From Echinostoma caproni (Eukaryota > Platyhelminthes > Trematoda > Plagiorchiida > Echinostomatidae), in contig UZAN01045078.1 in the NCBI GenBank assembly GCA_900618425.1, positions 3,754-33,850 on the forward strand: DNA of 30,097 nt, in the 5' to 3' direction. The notes below the pieces were generated by a model that saw only the letters and a program-made list of their open reading frames with translations, was not told the origin of the DNA and searched no databases. The position numbers and the translations under genes were made by a program. Shown one piece after another: positions 1-8,892 of this stretch (the first letter of the stretch is position 1; each line of letters begins with the position of its first letter).

Positions 1-253
1 TGTGATCTTCATAACAGATCACCCTCAGTACTCCATTATATGACATTTTCCGCTTTGTGTTTTTTTCCACCGCAATGCATGCTTACGACCTCTTCTGTAT
101 CCGCTTGAAAATTACGTTCTTACCCTCTCTGTACAATTAATCTTATTTTTGGACCATCATTTTTTACATTGTTGTACATTTGATCATGCGCCCTAGCGTG
201 CTTCACGGTCTTCGTGAAATGCACCGTTATAATTATTATAATTATCAATATTA

Positions 254-559
254 TTATTTCAGGTAAGTAAGATGCTGGCTGGTCTTGGCGTCACCCATTG
301 GGTGGCATGCTAGTAACTTCCGCAGCTTTTTTCCTTTGATTAGAGGAATGGCTGATTTTAATTTATTAAACGGGTACTCCTTGAGGGGATTCAAAACTAA
401 ATCCCGCAAAGAAAAAAGCTGGTCACCCGGGATGGCTTCCAGTGTCAACGCGAACATTGTGCGTTGATGCTTAACAATGCTATGAGCAAACTGCAGCTTT
501 AGCGCTGCTAACCAAACCTAGCGGTCCTGAGGGACGAAGGGGATTGGGCGAAACGCCAT
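254..559 (-). pseudogene. Ty3/Gypsy-type LTR retrotransposon gag fragment (decayed)
   Basis: Read on the minus strand from the ATG at 559, one frame runs 102 codons to a TAA at 254, broken only by a TAG at 518-520 (codon 14). The translation has the layout of the N-terminal capsid region of Gypsy-type gag: an opening ending PFVPQD, then VWLAAL, then EAIPGDQ, LRDLVLNP, YPFNKLKSA, and finally KLRKLLA and MGDAKTSQHL. In this family that order (F.P.D...W...L, then LRDL...P...PY..LK, then L..LL....LGD..P.Q.L) makes up the nucleocapsid-forming protein. The segment between the LK and LRKLL blocks is shorter than usual, suggesting an internal deletion. Downstream (below 254) it dissolves into AT-rich sequence, so no nucleocapsid zinc knuckle, protease or polymerase follows. 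No flanking LTR or primer-binding site could be fixed. The TAG and truncation make it non-functional. Flatworm genomes carry CsRn1-like Gypsy elements, a plausible but unproven source. Confidence 0.7.
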
Positions 560-2200
560 CGTATTTAGGGTTAAGTCTGGGCTGGACGAACGTGTCTTAC
601 TGTCAGACGACATGAAGTTGAGATAATATATTCAATGTAAATGTATATCGTGCAACTAAAGTGAACGTTCCCTTCGTGGAAGGATACAGCAGTTTTCGAT
701 CGGATAAAATGAACGTCACATGGCGTTGATACTGAAGTAAAAATGTTAACGTACACTTAGATTGTAGGTAAAAAATGGTGTCCGGCAAATGTCTGCTATT
801 GTCCGGCTTTCATCGTACAATCGGCCACGCTACAAACTTACTGCTCAATTCGTTGTGTGTTCCTTTACCTACTTTATCTGGAAAACAACAGATACGAATT
901 AAAAAACAAAACACGATTGATTATTTGTGTACTATGGTACTTAATTAGGGAAATCATTACAAAATATACGAGAAAGCAAACCTCAAATTTGCGGCCAAAA
1001 GCGCTCAAACAAGCGAGAGCCAAATAAGATGCTCAGAGAGAGCCAATAAATCGTTCACGTCCTCTAACCACGTCAAATGGAAATGTGGCGGGCATCGACC
1101 CAATGGATAAAGAATAATGTGGGATGTTTGTGATTGAGAAAGGTCAACAGACAGGCAACACACGGATGTAGTTATGTCACATAGAATCATCTTGGGTTTG
1201 GGAGGATTTTCAAAAAGATCAAGATAAAATACAGTGGACACGGAACTGGGCCTTGGCTTGGACGAACCATAACCGAGGTATGTTAATACCGAATGCGGGT
1301 AATTTAATGTGGGAAGACATAAGAAGGTCATCTATGCCATGTTTTGATTGCTCCACGTGTAACACGTAAAGTAATCAAAAAAGTGAAGTAAACTTCCTAA
1401 AGAACCCGGCTACGGTAGAAAAATATGAGACTGGAGATATTCTAAACACGGGCTCACCAAATATGGAGTGGAACAGATACTACAGACACGAGCAATAATG
1501 AAATAAACGGTACATGGAACGGACTCACAGAAAGATTGTCCGGCTGGTTGATTGTTCCTGTTCCTTGGATGCGTGGCTACGGTGGATGGTGTGTAATGGA
1601 GCTGGAAGGGCTGGCTGCAACAGTTAACGGACCGTTTGGCGATAACTGATAATATGAGGTAAACACTGGCTCCGTACACGTGTGGCCCTGGTTGGTTATT
1701 TCGACGATTTCACGTTTTGCAACGATTAACCAATACGAACGGGTGATCTCAACGGCCAACGTATAGGAAATAGAAGGCAGACTGCGAGACCTAGACCAAA
1801 GCATTATATTTGAACGTAAAAATACAGTGGCGTTGCACGGTGCGTTGAACGATCAAGGAGGTCTAAAAGCAACACGCGTCAACGTTCAGTAAAACAAGCA
1901 CGTGACGTAAAACACGAGTGACAAAACAGAATGTGGTATTTTGTACATGGTATCAGGAATTGAACCGCAATAATCCGCGCAATTAAGCTCCAGCCGAACT
2001 AGTACGCAGTATGGAATAAAACTCCAGAATATTCGAAGTCAGTTTTTGTATTACGCGCCGAAATTGTACAAAGCAATCGGATCATGTAATGAAACAAGAA
2101 TGTTCGGTTTATACGCAATCACCACACAGAGTCACTACAATAATGCTTCAGCAACACTCGAAGAACACGTGCGTAGTTACGAACAGAATTTGTATTGTTT
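560..2200. other. Gene-poor stretch
   Basis: Apart from the GC-richer block at 1410-1804, I see no supported gene. The minus-strand frame at 1005-1331 (108 codons) has a chance-like composition, rich in L, S, T and C with no recognisable motif. Confidence 0.4.
1410..1804 (-). other. GC-richer block with two open frames; possible repeat or LTR remnant
   Basis: This block is clearly richer in G+C than its surroundings, and two overlapping minus-strand frames (1410-1679 and 1577-1804) stay open. Neither product resembles a known domain, and the overlap in different frames argues against both being genes. The block lies upstream, in the gag reading direction, of the decayed gag at 254-559. A link such as an LTR or leader of the same element is conceivable, but I see no terminal TG/CA pair, polypurine tract or second copy to support it. 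Confidence 0.2.
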
Positions 2201-2202
2201 TG

Positions 2203-2658
2203 TTACTTGTTCTGTATAATAAAACAAGCTATACAATCATCTAATGTAAAAGTGGATAGAAAAGTAAAACAATACATCTGAGGCGATCGCCATTCTCTTA
2301 CTAGGTCCCAACCTGTGTGCCCAGAAAAGACTGGTGTAAGCACTCCAATTGCCTTGGCCGCGTGTGAACACCAAGACAGAACATGACGTGTCACTTGACC
2401 CAAGTGGGGAAACATCACAACAACTAACCCGCTAAAAATTCCTACAAACACACGCGGGCACACGTACTCTACTCTCTGCCTCCGATTATTGACCTTGAAT
2501 TGAGCCATTATGTAAAATGTCTCCCACCATGTGATATGTAAAAGGATAAATAGGAATATCCGAATACAATTGTTCAATCGCGGGCTATGTTTTGATATCT
2601 CTCTTTGCCTTGAGACGTTTAATGGCAAGATGATAAAAACGAGATTGTTTGGATTCAA
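2203..2658 (-). CDS. Unsupported 151-codon open frame
   Basis: Among the longest open frames outside the reverse transcriptase. It begins MNPNNLVFIILPL on the minus strand. Residues about 65-140 fall in a locally GC-richer block (2290-2480), and a hydrophobic run (VFVGIFSGLVVVMF) lies near residues 70-83. No domain, signal peptide with a convincing cleavage site, or splice context was recognised. In DNA of this composition one or so open frames of this size are expected by chance in 30 kb over six frames. It may be chance, part of an old repeat, or, less likely, an exon. Similar open reading in GC-richer patches recurs elsewhere in the window (12620-12865 and 13578-13766), which favours repeat-derived sequence. 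Confidence 0.12.
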   Translation of the reverse strand: MNPNNLVFIILPLNVSRQREISKHSPRLNNCIRIFLFILLHITWWETFYIMAQFKVNNRRQRVEYVCPRVFVGIFSGLVVVMFPHLGQVTRHVLSWCSHAAKAIGVLTPVFSGHTGWDLVREWRSPQMYCFTFLSTFTLDDCIACFIIQNK

Positions 2659-2659
2659 A

Positions 2660-3477
2660 TGACAAATGCATAGGATTCATGCAAATAAAATCAGTTATAG
2701 AAAATAAGCAAAACGAGACAGTGAAATGCTCGTAACTGATCGTCTTTAAGAATCAGTTCACATGAGCCTCAAACGGTCAGGGAATGGCTGGTAATGCCCT
2801 TAGCTGAAATTGATGTAGGGGAGAGTACAACGGGGTAGTTTAGCTGATGGAAAAACTTGTTAAAACTAAATGGATCAACATTTCCACTGCCCATGAAAAA
2901 TGTATGGTGGATGGGATCGTTAATTATGACATCTCAAACAATGCAACGAGAAGGATATGAACTTTTAGTAGCTAAAGCTAGGGAACGTAGATCAGACTGT
3001 AAAACTTTGAATGACTGAAATGGAAAGCGTTTTGTAAGACATGCTATTCTACAGACAGACTGAATATGACCATGCTTGCCACACTTTTGAAATTCCACAT
3101 TAAGAACCTACAATTCAACTGCGAATGTCTTCCGCTACGCAAATTGCACTCATTCCAAAGTTGAATCCGTTGGTCACCTCGGATGAGAACAAGTGCTTTT
3201 TGGTGTTTTCGAATGAACTTATAAAAGCTTTCCTCATTGGGATGACGACTGCTTGGAATTACTGGGACTGAACATCACATTGGGTCCTTCACATCAAAGT
3301 TTCGGTATTGTTTGCAAACTGCCTTAAAAGTCGATCTCATCGTTTAGTGCTGAGTTCTGATTTCATCTCTACTTCTGGTGTCAGGTTGAACTATTACTGT
3401 TCGGATTTCAATACGCACACGAGTTACTAGTCGGAGTGCAAGGCATAAGAGAAATCTTCGATTTTTCGTGCGATGGC
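2660..3477. other. Gene-poor stretch with one short ATG frame
   Basis: A plus-strand ATG at about 3126 opens a frame that reaches a TGA near 3270, about 48 codons starting MSSATQIALIPKLNP. Its composition is more protein-like than most short frames here, but no splice sites or homology were seen. Nothing else stands out. Confidence 0.2.
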
Positions 3478-3830
3478 CTAAATGTTGAAGGTTGTAGTAA
3501 CACTGTTTTGACTTTTCAAAGCCATTCCCTTGATTCGTGTAAAGGCCCTATTTTGTTTTATTACTTTCTGTAGCGAGATTGTATATGATCTCGAATATGG
3601 CACAATTTCCGGGGAGTTGTATCGTGCGCTTTGCTGTCTGTATATCTTGTCACTGCAGGTCACACAAAGTCTATCAACGCTCGTACCGAGTTTGTTCTCA
3701 ATCCGATCTCTCTCTGGGGAACCTTGCGAGAAGCCCGATCGATAGAATCAATGAACGCCTCATCGCTCAGCCCGTCTTCGGTGCTAAAAGGTCTCTCAAT
3801 TAGAGGGACCGTTTTTGTTTGAGATAATCT
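3478..3830 (-). pseudogene. Coding-like block with two overlapping minus frames; product unknown
   Basis: On the minus strand, frame 1 is open from about 3833 to a TGA at 3660-3662. Its composition is strikingly protein-like (PFSTEDGLSDEAFIDSID, then VPQREIGLRTNSVRALIDFV). A second minus frame is open from about 3733 to 3478 and also reads like protein (SPERDRIENKL, then DKIYRQQSARYNSPEIVPYS). In frame 1 the sequence past the TGA stays open for another 32 codons. The TGA overlaps a weak donor-like GTGTGA, and CTACAGAAA|GTAATA downstream is another possible donor. The most likely readings are an exon ending near 3660, or a frameshifted old coding repeat that once ran through both frames. No family was recognised. 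Plus-strand frames over the same bases are shadows. Confidence 0.3.
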
Positions 3831-3839
3831 TGACACCAA

Positions 3840-4920
3840 TTGTTGTAATTTGTGGTGTTTTTCGTACGCAGACTATGAACTCGTTTGTTTTATTGAATAC
3901 GATATCCTTGTGCGTTAACGGTCCCGCATAATGAAATTTGACTTTGTTGTTGTGTGCTTTTCTCCGATGTCATTCTGAGTACTAGTAGTGGACTAGGTCA
4001 TTACTGCGAGGAATTCGATACTTATACATAGTCCTGCATTGTCCTATCAGGAGTCATAACAGAGACGAACAAAAAATTGTCTGAAAAATTTAATGAACGT
4101 GTGCATTATTACGTGATTACACTGGATTAGCAAACGACCAGGAAAAATACACAATATGTTTACTAAAGAGGTATTTCCGTCGCCTGGTAGCTCCTTAATG
4201 CAGGTTATCATTAGAAACCGCGTAGGATTGTGGGGCAGAGCAACATTGATGACATCATGTTCACACAGCCCACGCCATGGGGTAAATCTTCAAGCCTAAG
4301 GACCCCAACCCCTTACCCTNCCACCCTCCCTGTTTTCATCTCTCCGCCCTTTGCGAGTTGATGTACCGCCCTAACTCAGTCACGGAAACTACCATTCACT
4401 GATCACTCCATGCAGGTGTGATGACCCACATCGTTTCTTGGTTGCCTAATCTTTGACATCGTTTAATCGGCTGGTTAACTTCTTATTCTGTTTTTTCCTC
4501 GTGTTCCATTTCTCCTTCACGCTTCTTCTTGCCGTCCGTTCGATCACGCAGAATCGCAAAATGGACAGTGAGCACTTTAAACTGGGGTTCTTTGAATACC
4601 TATCACTCTACGGCCACTTCCATTTGTGTTTGCTGGTCTACAAATAGCTGCCACGGAACGCTTCTATTTTTATCCTCGTCCAACATTGCATAGACGCACG
4701 CCCACGTATTTACGGGACAGAAAATCCCATGTAACCGGTTTATTGATTTTCTTTCAAACTGTTTTCGACTATTATCTACCAAACAACATAACTCTGACAG
4801 AAAATTAACCCTTTTTAGTTCACCCGATCGATTCTAGGGAGAACATGCCGCGATAGTCGCCTTAGTGAGGAGTCCCTGTGCCTGTGGAAGTTGAGCGTCT
4901 AATCCAAATGTGAAGAGGCC
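3840..4920. other. Gene-poor stretch
   Basis: Low-information AT-rich sequence with a C-rich patch at about 4300-4330 that holds an assembly N at 4320. The plus frames at 4453-4647 and 4626-4808 are rich in F, L and H and look like chance. Confidence 0.4.
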
Positions 4921-4927
4921 AGTCGGT

Positions 4928-5001
4928 GTAGTTTGGAGACTCAGCTGATAGACGACATACTAGGCAAAAGCTTTGGTGGTTCGAATCCCACAGAAACTAC
5001 C
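4928..5001 (+). repeat. tRNA-derived SINE head or tRNA pseudogene
   Basis: A perfect B-box/T-loop core (GGTTCGAATCC, 4978-4988) is preceded about 40 bases earlier by an A-box-like GACTCAGCTGA (4939-4949). The bases 4928-4934 (GTAGTTT) can pair with 4994-5000 (AAACTAC), giving an acceptor-like 7-bp stem over 73 nt. The D, anticodon and T stems do not pair properly, so it is not a working tRNA. It is most likely the head of an old tRNA-derived SINE, or a tRNA pseudogene. The tail beyond 5001 has no clear end. Confidence 0.5.
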
Positions 5002-5500
5002 TCACCTTTCACAATTCAAACACGAGGCTTTTATTATCTACCAAAAGGCATAATTTGAGCACCATTATGTTTGTCAGCATAACAAAGAAATATTATAAAA
5101 AGAGTTAATTAAAAATTCTGAGTGAATTTCATTCTACAAAACACTACTTCCTGTGTATACACAAAAGCAAGTCATCGGTGTTTCGTGGGATTTCTGTTTG
5201 CCTGAAAAGAGGTGCACAAGTAAAATTTACAGAAAATTCATGAAGTATGAAGGCAATACATGTCGTGAAATGCCAATCTGATAAAAACCTTTAGAACCCA
5301 GGTAAAAACATTTTCATAAACTAGGACCCGAGGTCTTAGATGTGTTTCGGCAAATGGAAACAAAAGGACTCTTATTATCACTGCAATTTCAGTACTATCG
5401 CTGAAAATACTGAACACTAAAATGAAGTAACATATTTGTTGCAATAAAGTGAAATTGATGGAATAAAAGGATACTCGTAAAAGTGCTGTTTGTTTTATGT

Positions 5501-5692
5501 TTAAGATTCTGCCCTTTTTCCGCAATTTCCACATTGTCCTTGATGAATGGTCCGTACTTCATCTCTATCTTCATAAACAAAACATCTGTGCGAGCAATCA
5601 CTATCCGGAAACTCCTTGATATGACAGGGCAAGAGGAACAGACAAGTTTCTGAATAGGAAATGGGATTCTGCCAAAAATGTTTACAGGACAA
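5501..5692 (-). CDS. Weak exon candidate, Cys-rich C-terminal tail
   Basis: A minus-strand frame ends with a hydrophilic, cysteine-rich run (CSHRCFVYEDRDEV, then QGQCGNCGKRAES) before a stop at 5501. A second minus frame over the same bases (within 5395-5802) also reads plausibly (MKIEMKYGPFIKDNVEIAEK). A possible acceptor, TATCAAG, lies just before the hydrophilic part. Two competing frames and no recognised domain keep confidence low. It could be an exon of an unidentified gene or chance. Confidence 0.13.
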   Translation of the reverse strand: MSCKHFWQNPISYSETCLFLLPCHIKEFPDSDCSHRCFVYEDRDEVRTIHQGQCGNCGKRAES

Positions 5693-5802
5693 ACCGAAAG
5701 ACGAGTAAAACTCTGAGTTAATAGGAAAACTGACCAGTCATGTGCGGTCCGATGGGAGTAAGTTATCCTTGTGACGATAGCGGGATAAAGTGACACAACC
5801 AC

Positions 5803-6720
5803 ACATTAAATGTGAAAGAAGCTAGACCTGAAAAAAATAACACCGGATGTTTGGTCATTAACAGAAGCCAATGCACCTTTTTACCAACGATTGTCAATCC
5901 GAAGAGAGAACACAAGTGACACATAACCATCAATTACAGCAACCATAATGGTGACCAATATTGGTGCAAGTCAAGTTAGGGTAGCGTATCAGAGAACTTT
6001 TAGTCATAGATTTTTGTGGCTCTTCTGATACTCTCTCTTTCACTTTTTCCGCAGTTATATTGTATGTCTACCCCATACCTGGAAAGGGAAATTAACACTC
6101 ATCAGTGAAACGATCAGTAATTTCCTCCAGTTACATACATTCCATTGCCTCTACACTAATGAGTGCACAACTTACTCTGGGTGCATTTGCAATCTCACAA
6201 CAATAAGCACGAATTTGATGAAAAAATAGACTCGGTACGGAATTTATCTGACAGGACAGAGACCAAAGATACGGTTGCGCAGAGTTAACCCTTCAAAATT
6301 ATATTGTAAACCAACAAATTGCGGTGCTGCCAAAAATATTGTTTAAACCTTGCGGGAGAACTATCACTGAGTTTCTTGAAAGCAGTTCCAAAAGTAAGCA
6401 GTTCTGACAATATTCTCCGATCCAGTTACGGAATACAACGAATCTGTCAGTAAATGAAAGCACAGATATATCACCAGGAACATTGCCGAGTTATTTCAAT
6501 ATCTGAATTCCCGAGTCTGAAGAACCACTAGGTCATCCAGGGCGGTGTAGCGAACATTTCAATCCAAAATTCACCGTGAAACATCGGTTGGATGTAAGCC
6601 AAAGTTATCAATAAAACAATGTCGTTTTCAAGGATGCAGAAGCGAGAATGATCAATACTAGTAAGGCCAAGTGAAGTAGTACTGCTACGGGACTTTTAGT
6701 AAAAAATCAATCATGCCCAC
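5803..6720. other. Gene-poor stretch
   Basis: AT-rich sequence with no open frame of note, no A/B-box pair and no repeat that I could see. Confidence 0.4.
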
Positions 6721-6757
6721 CGAAAAAGACAGATGGAAGAAAAAACAGTTATAAAAC

Positions 6758-6810
6758 TATCATCATCATCACCATCACCATCATCATCATCATCACCATC
6801 ACCATCACCA
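6758..6810 (+). repeat. CAT/CAC trinucleotide microsatellite
   Basis: An imperfect (CAT)n/(CAC)n run of about 53 bases. On the plus strand it is read as Ser/Pro inside an open frame starting at the ATG at 6733, which encodes MEEKTVIKL before the run and MLERVKFVGSTKELDGY after it and stops near 6948. In another frame on the minus strand it would encode Asp/Gly. An open trinucleotide run is expected to be read through in any frame, so the flanking frame is weak evidence of coding. Confidence 0.8.
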
Positions 6811-6883
6811 ATGTTGGAAAGAGTAAAATTTGTTGGATCAACCAAAGAGTTAGATGGATACGTCATCCCTGCTTATCACTCAC

Positions 6884-6948
6884 ATAGCTTCCCACTCTTT
6901 TTCTCATCGTGGAATACGCGGAAGTACTTTTCTTCCAGCGGTCCATAG
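6884..6948 (-). CDS. Candidate small internal exon, product unknown
   Basis: On the minus strand a TTTTAAAATTTAG acceptor-like end is followed by 65 bases and then a consensus donor, GTGAGT (6883-6878). Two frames are open across it. One reads YGPLEEKYFRVFHDEKKSGK, the other MDRWKKSTSAYSTMRKRVG; both are charged and polar, unlike chance frames in this AT-rich DNA. The length (21 codons plus 2) leaves the phase undetermined. The gene it would belong to and any partner exons were not found. The plus-strand frame that includes the Ser/Pro microsatellite overlaps it and competes as an explanation. Confidence 0.22.
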
Positions 6949-7009
6949 CTAAATTTTAAGGTAGTCAATCAATGAATACATGAACAGTTTGGGTGCTCTA
7001 AAGGGCCAA

Positions 7010-7207
7010 TTATTTGTCGCTTGCTCGTTCACGAGGGCTAGTGTTACGGTTAGCTCTCGGGCTAGTAATTCGTATACGTATCGGATTCCGCGCAGTAATA
7101 GTCCAACCCAGAACTAGGACTCGGAATGAAATCAAAAGACAGAACTCAGCAACGGACTGGAACTCTAATGAGCGGAAATTCGGAATGTACAAGGATATCG
7201 TGTTCAA
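7010..7207 (-). other. GC-richer repeat-like patch
   Basis: About 100 bases (7010-7110) are GC-richer and hold two similar units, CGAGGGCTAGTG and CTCGGGCTAGTA, about 25 bases apart. Minus and plus frames are both open (7010-7207 and 7014-7232). The double openness and internal repetition suggest repeat-derived DNA, not a gene. Confidence 0.25.
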
Positions 7208-7232
7208 TAAAACAAGAGTTCACAGCTCTTGA

Positions 7233-8800
7233 GCAATCACCGCAGCTAGGTAAATTTTAGAGTGATAGGTATGTGAACGGTCCCACAGAACATACTGCAA
7301 ACAAAACAGACTGGCGAAGAAACTGGTTTTAAATGATTCGTAATCATTATAAAACATCACAATATATATCACTGATTAAGGTGGGGTCTGTCTTTGTGAA
7401 GAACAATTCAAATCGTAGATTGAGTGAACTGACCACATCTCGGAACAAGATGTGAGATTCATTGTAAGCACACCGTAGTTCCCGGCGGAAAATAAATCAC
7501 ATTTCATAAAAAACAGCAAAAAGTGAAATACTTCATATGGAAGGTAACTGAGGTGGTCAATTCCTGTGGTACCACTTTTGTACCCACATTGATTTTAAAA
7601 TTTCTTTGCAACTATTTGATGCGTATAATTAAGTCAAATTGGGTTCCCTTGAGCCTTGATCAGTTACTCTTTGGAGCAGTGTTTTCTTTATATGAACTTG
7701 TAAAAGGAAAGCAGTTTGGTGCCGAGCGCCGCCCTAGATAAATATGCGAGCAAATTAACTGAGCCTAAGTTGAACAGAATTCAAGAGAACTTTATGTAGG
7801 AACGCGTTTCGCCAGCCTACTCTTCAGAATCCAAACAGTCAGCGTTGAAATAAAAATACAACTGCATATTATAACCTACTTTTTGGGATCGATCGGAAAC
7901 GAGATGATTGGTCCAGCTAGTCAGTATCAGCGCACATCAATCACACAGTTTTGTCTACGCAGTAAACACGATATAGAAGTTTTCAAACAACTGCGTGTCG
8001 ACAAACGCTACATGATTCTCCCCAGTCTCTTTGACAAGTTATCTGATGTTTCAGTGATTAGTAGCTTCAATTACACATAAGAAGTTTAGCCATATTAGGT
8101 AATACCAAAATATTTCACATTGATGAAACTATACACTTCGCGAGTAGTCGAACGTAGTATTCCTGTTACTGCAAAGGATTTGTACCAGCCATTATTTCAA
8201 TACACGTTTCTTCAAATATCTTCATCGTATTTGAATGCATTACCTCGTGGGGAATTCACGATCTCCCAAGGAGTGAAACCCATGACCATCAAGAGTGCCT
8301 GGTGACTTTGAACAATCGAGTGGGCTAATCCAAGCTTGATACTCTAAAGCTAAATTATTGCATGCTGCTCAAAACCCATAAACTAAATTTTTCTGGCCGT
8401 GTCAAACTGCCCCTACGATATTGCTGCTCATTTGTCATTTGAAGCTTTTCGACCAGTGAAATCTGCTTGGATATGTCAAAGCCTGGAGGCGACGGCAGAG
8501 CTTGTGAACCTAATTCTTCTGTAACTTTGTAATTATGTACCTTTGTTTATTTTCCAATCATTTCTTGACAGTATCGTACATAATGTGGTTCTTGATATCA
8601 TTTGGAATTATGTCATCCTCAAAACATAGCAGTCTTGGTGTTCCATCAATGATGTTTACCATCTGCCCGTCATGTACAAACCAACTGTACGTTATACAGA
8701 GGACTTCGTCATACAATACAAACGAAGAGTAAAATAAAAAAAACTAAAATGCACTTTACGGCTGTTTCTACCCAAGTGATTCTCATCAGCAGCCGCTCAC
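7233..8800. other. Gene-poor stretch
   Basis: Several 60-72-codon plus frames (7523-7741, 7883-8080, 8120-8305, 8535-8732) have no motif, no convincing splice context and chance-like composition. Confidence 0.4.
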
Positions 8801-8802
8801 TG

Positions 8803-8892
8803 CTAGAACGGTTGCATACTACCCCCCGGAACCTCGGGCAGCTTATCCGTTCCGTCTAACATGGTATAGCACAACACATCTTTATAAGCTTT
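8803..8892 (-). CDS. Candidate terminal exon, 29 residues, product unknown
   Basis: Minus strand: after GTGCCCACAG, an acceptor-like end, a frame of 30 codons including the stop runs from 8892 to a TAG at 8803-8805 and reads KAYKDVLCYTMLDGTDKLPE with VPGGSMQPF after it. The composition is protein-like and the block is locally GC-rich. The same frame is open a little upstream of the acceptor (to about 8931), so the acceptor is not required by a stop. No homology was recognised and no partner exon was found, so it may be chance. Confidence 0.18.
   Translation of the reverse strand, partial: KAYKDVLCYTMLDGTDKLPEVPGGSMQPF

Noticed and set aside
1920..2010. tRNA gene on the minus strand around a GGTTCAATTCC core near 1957-1967
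   Set aside because: The B-box-like core is present, but neither acceptor nor anticodon stems can be formed and the A-box match is poor.
3660..3662. TGA read as selenocysteine within the coding-like block
   Set aside because: The frame stays open after the TGA, but no SECIS-like element or selenoprotein family was recognised, and an exon end or frameshifted relic explains it more simply.
4928..5001. Functional tRNA gene
   Set aside because: The acceptor-like stem pairs and the B box is perfect, but D, anticodon and T stems do not, so it is called a SINE head or pseudogene.
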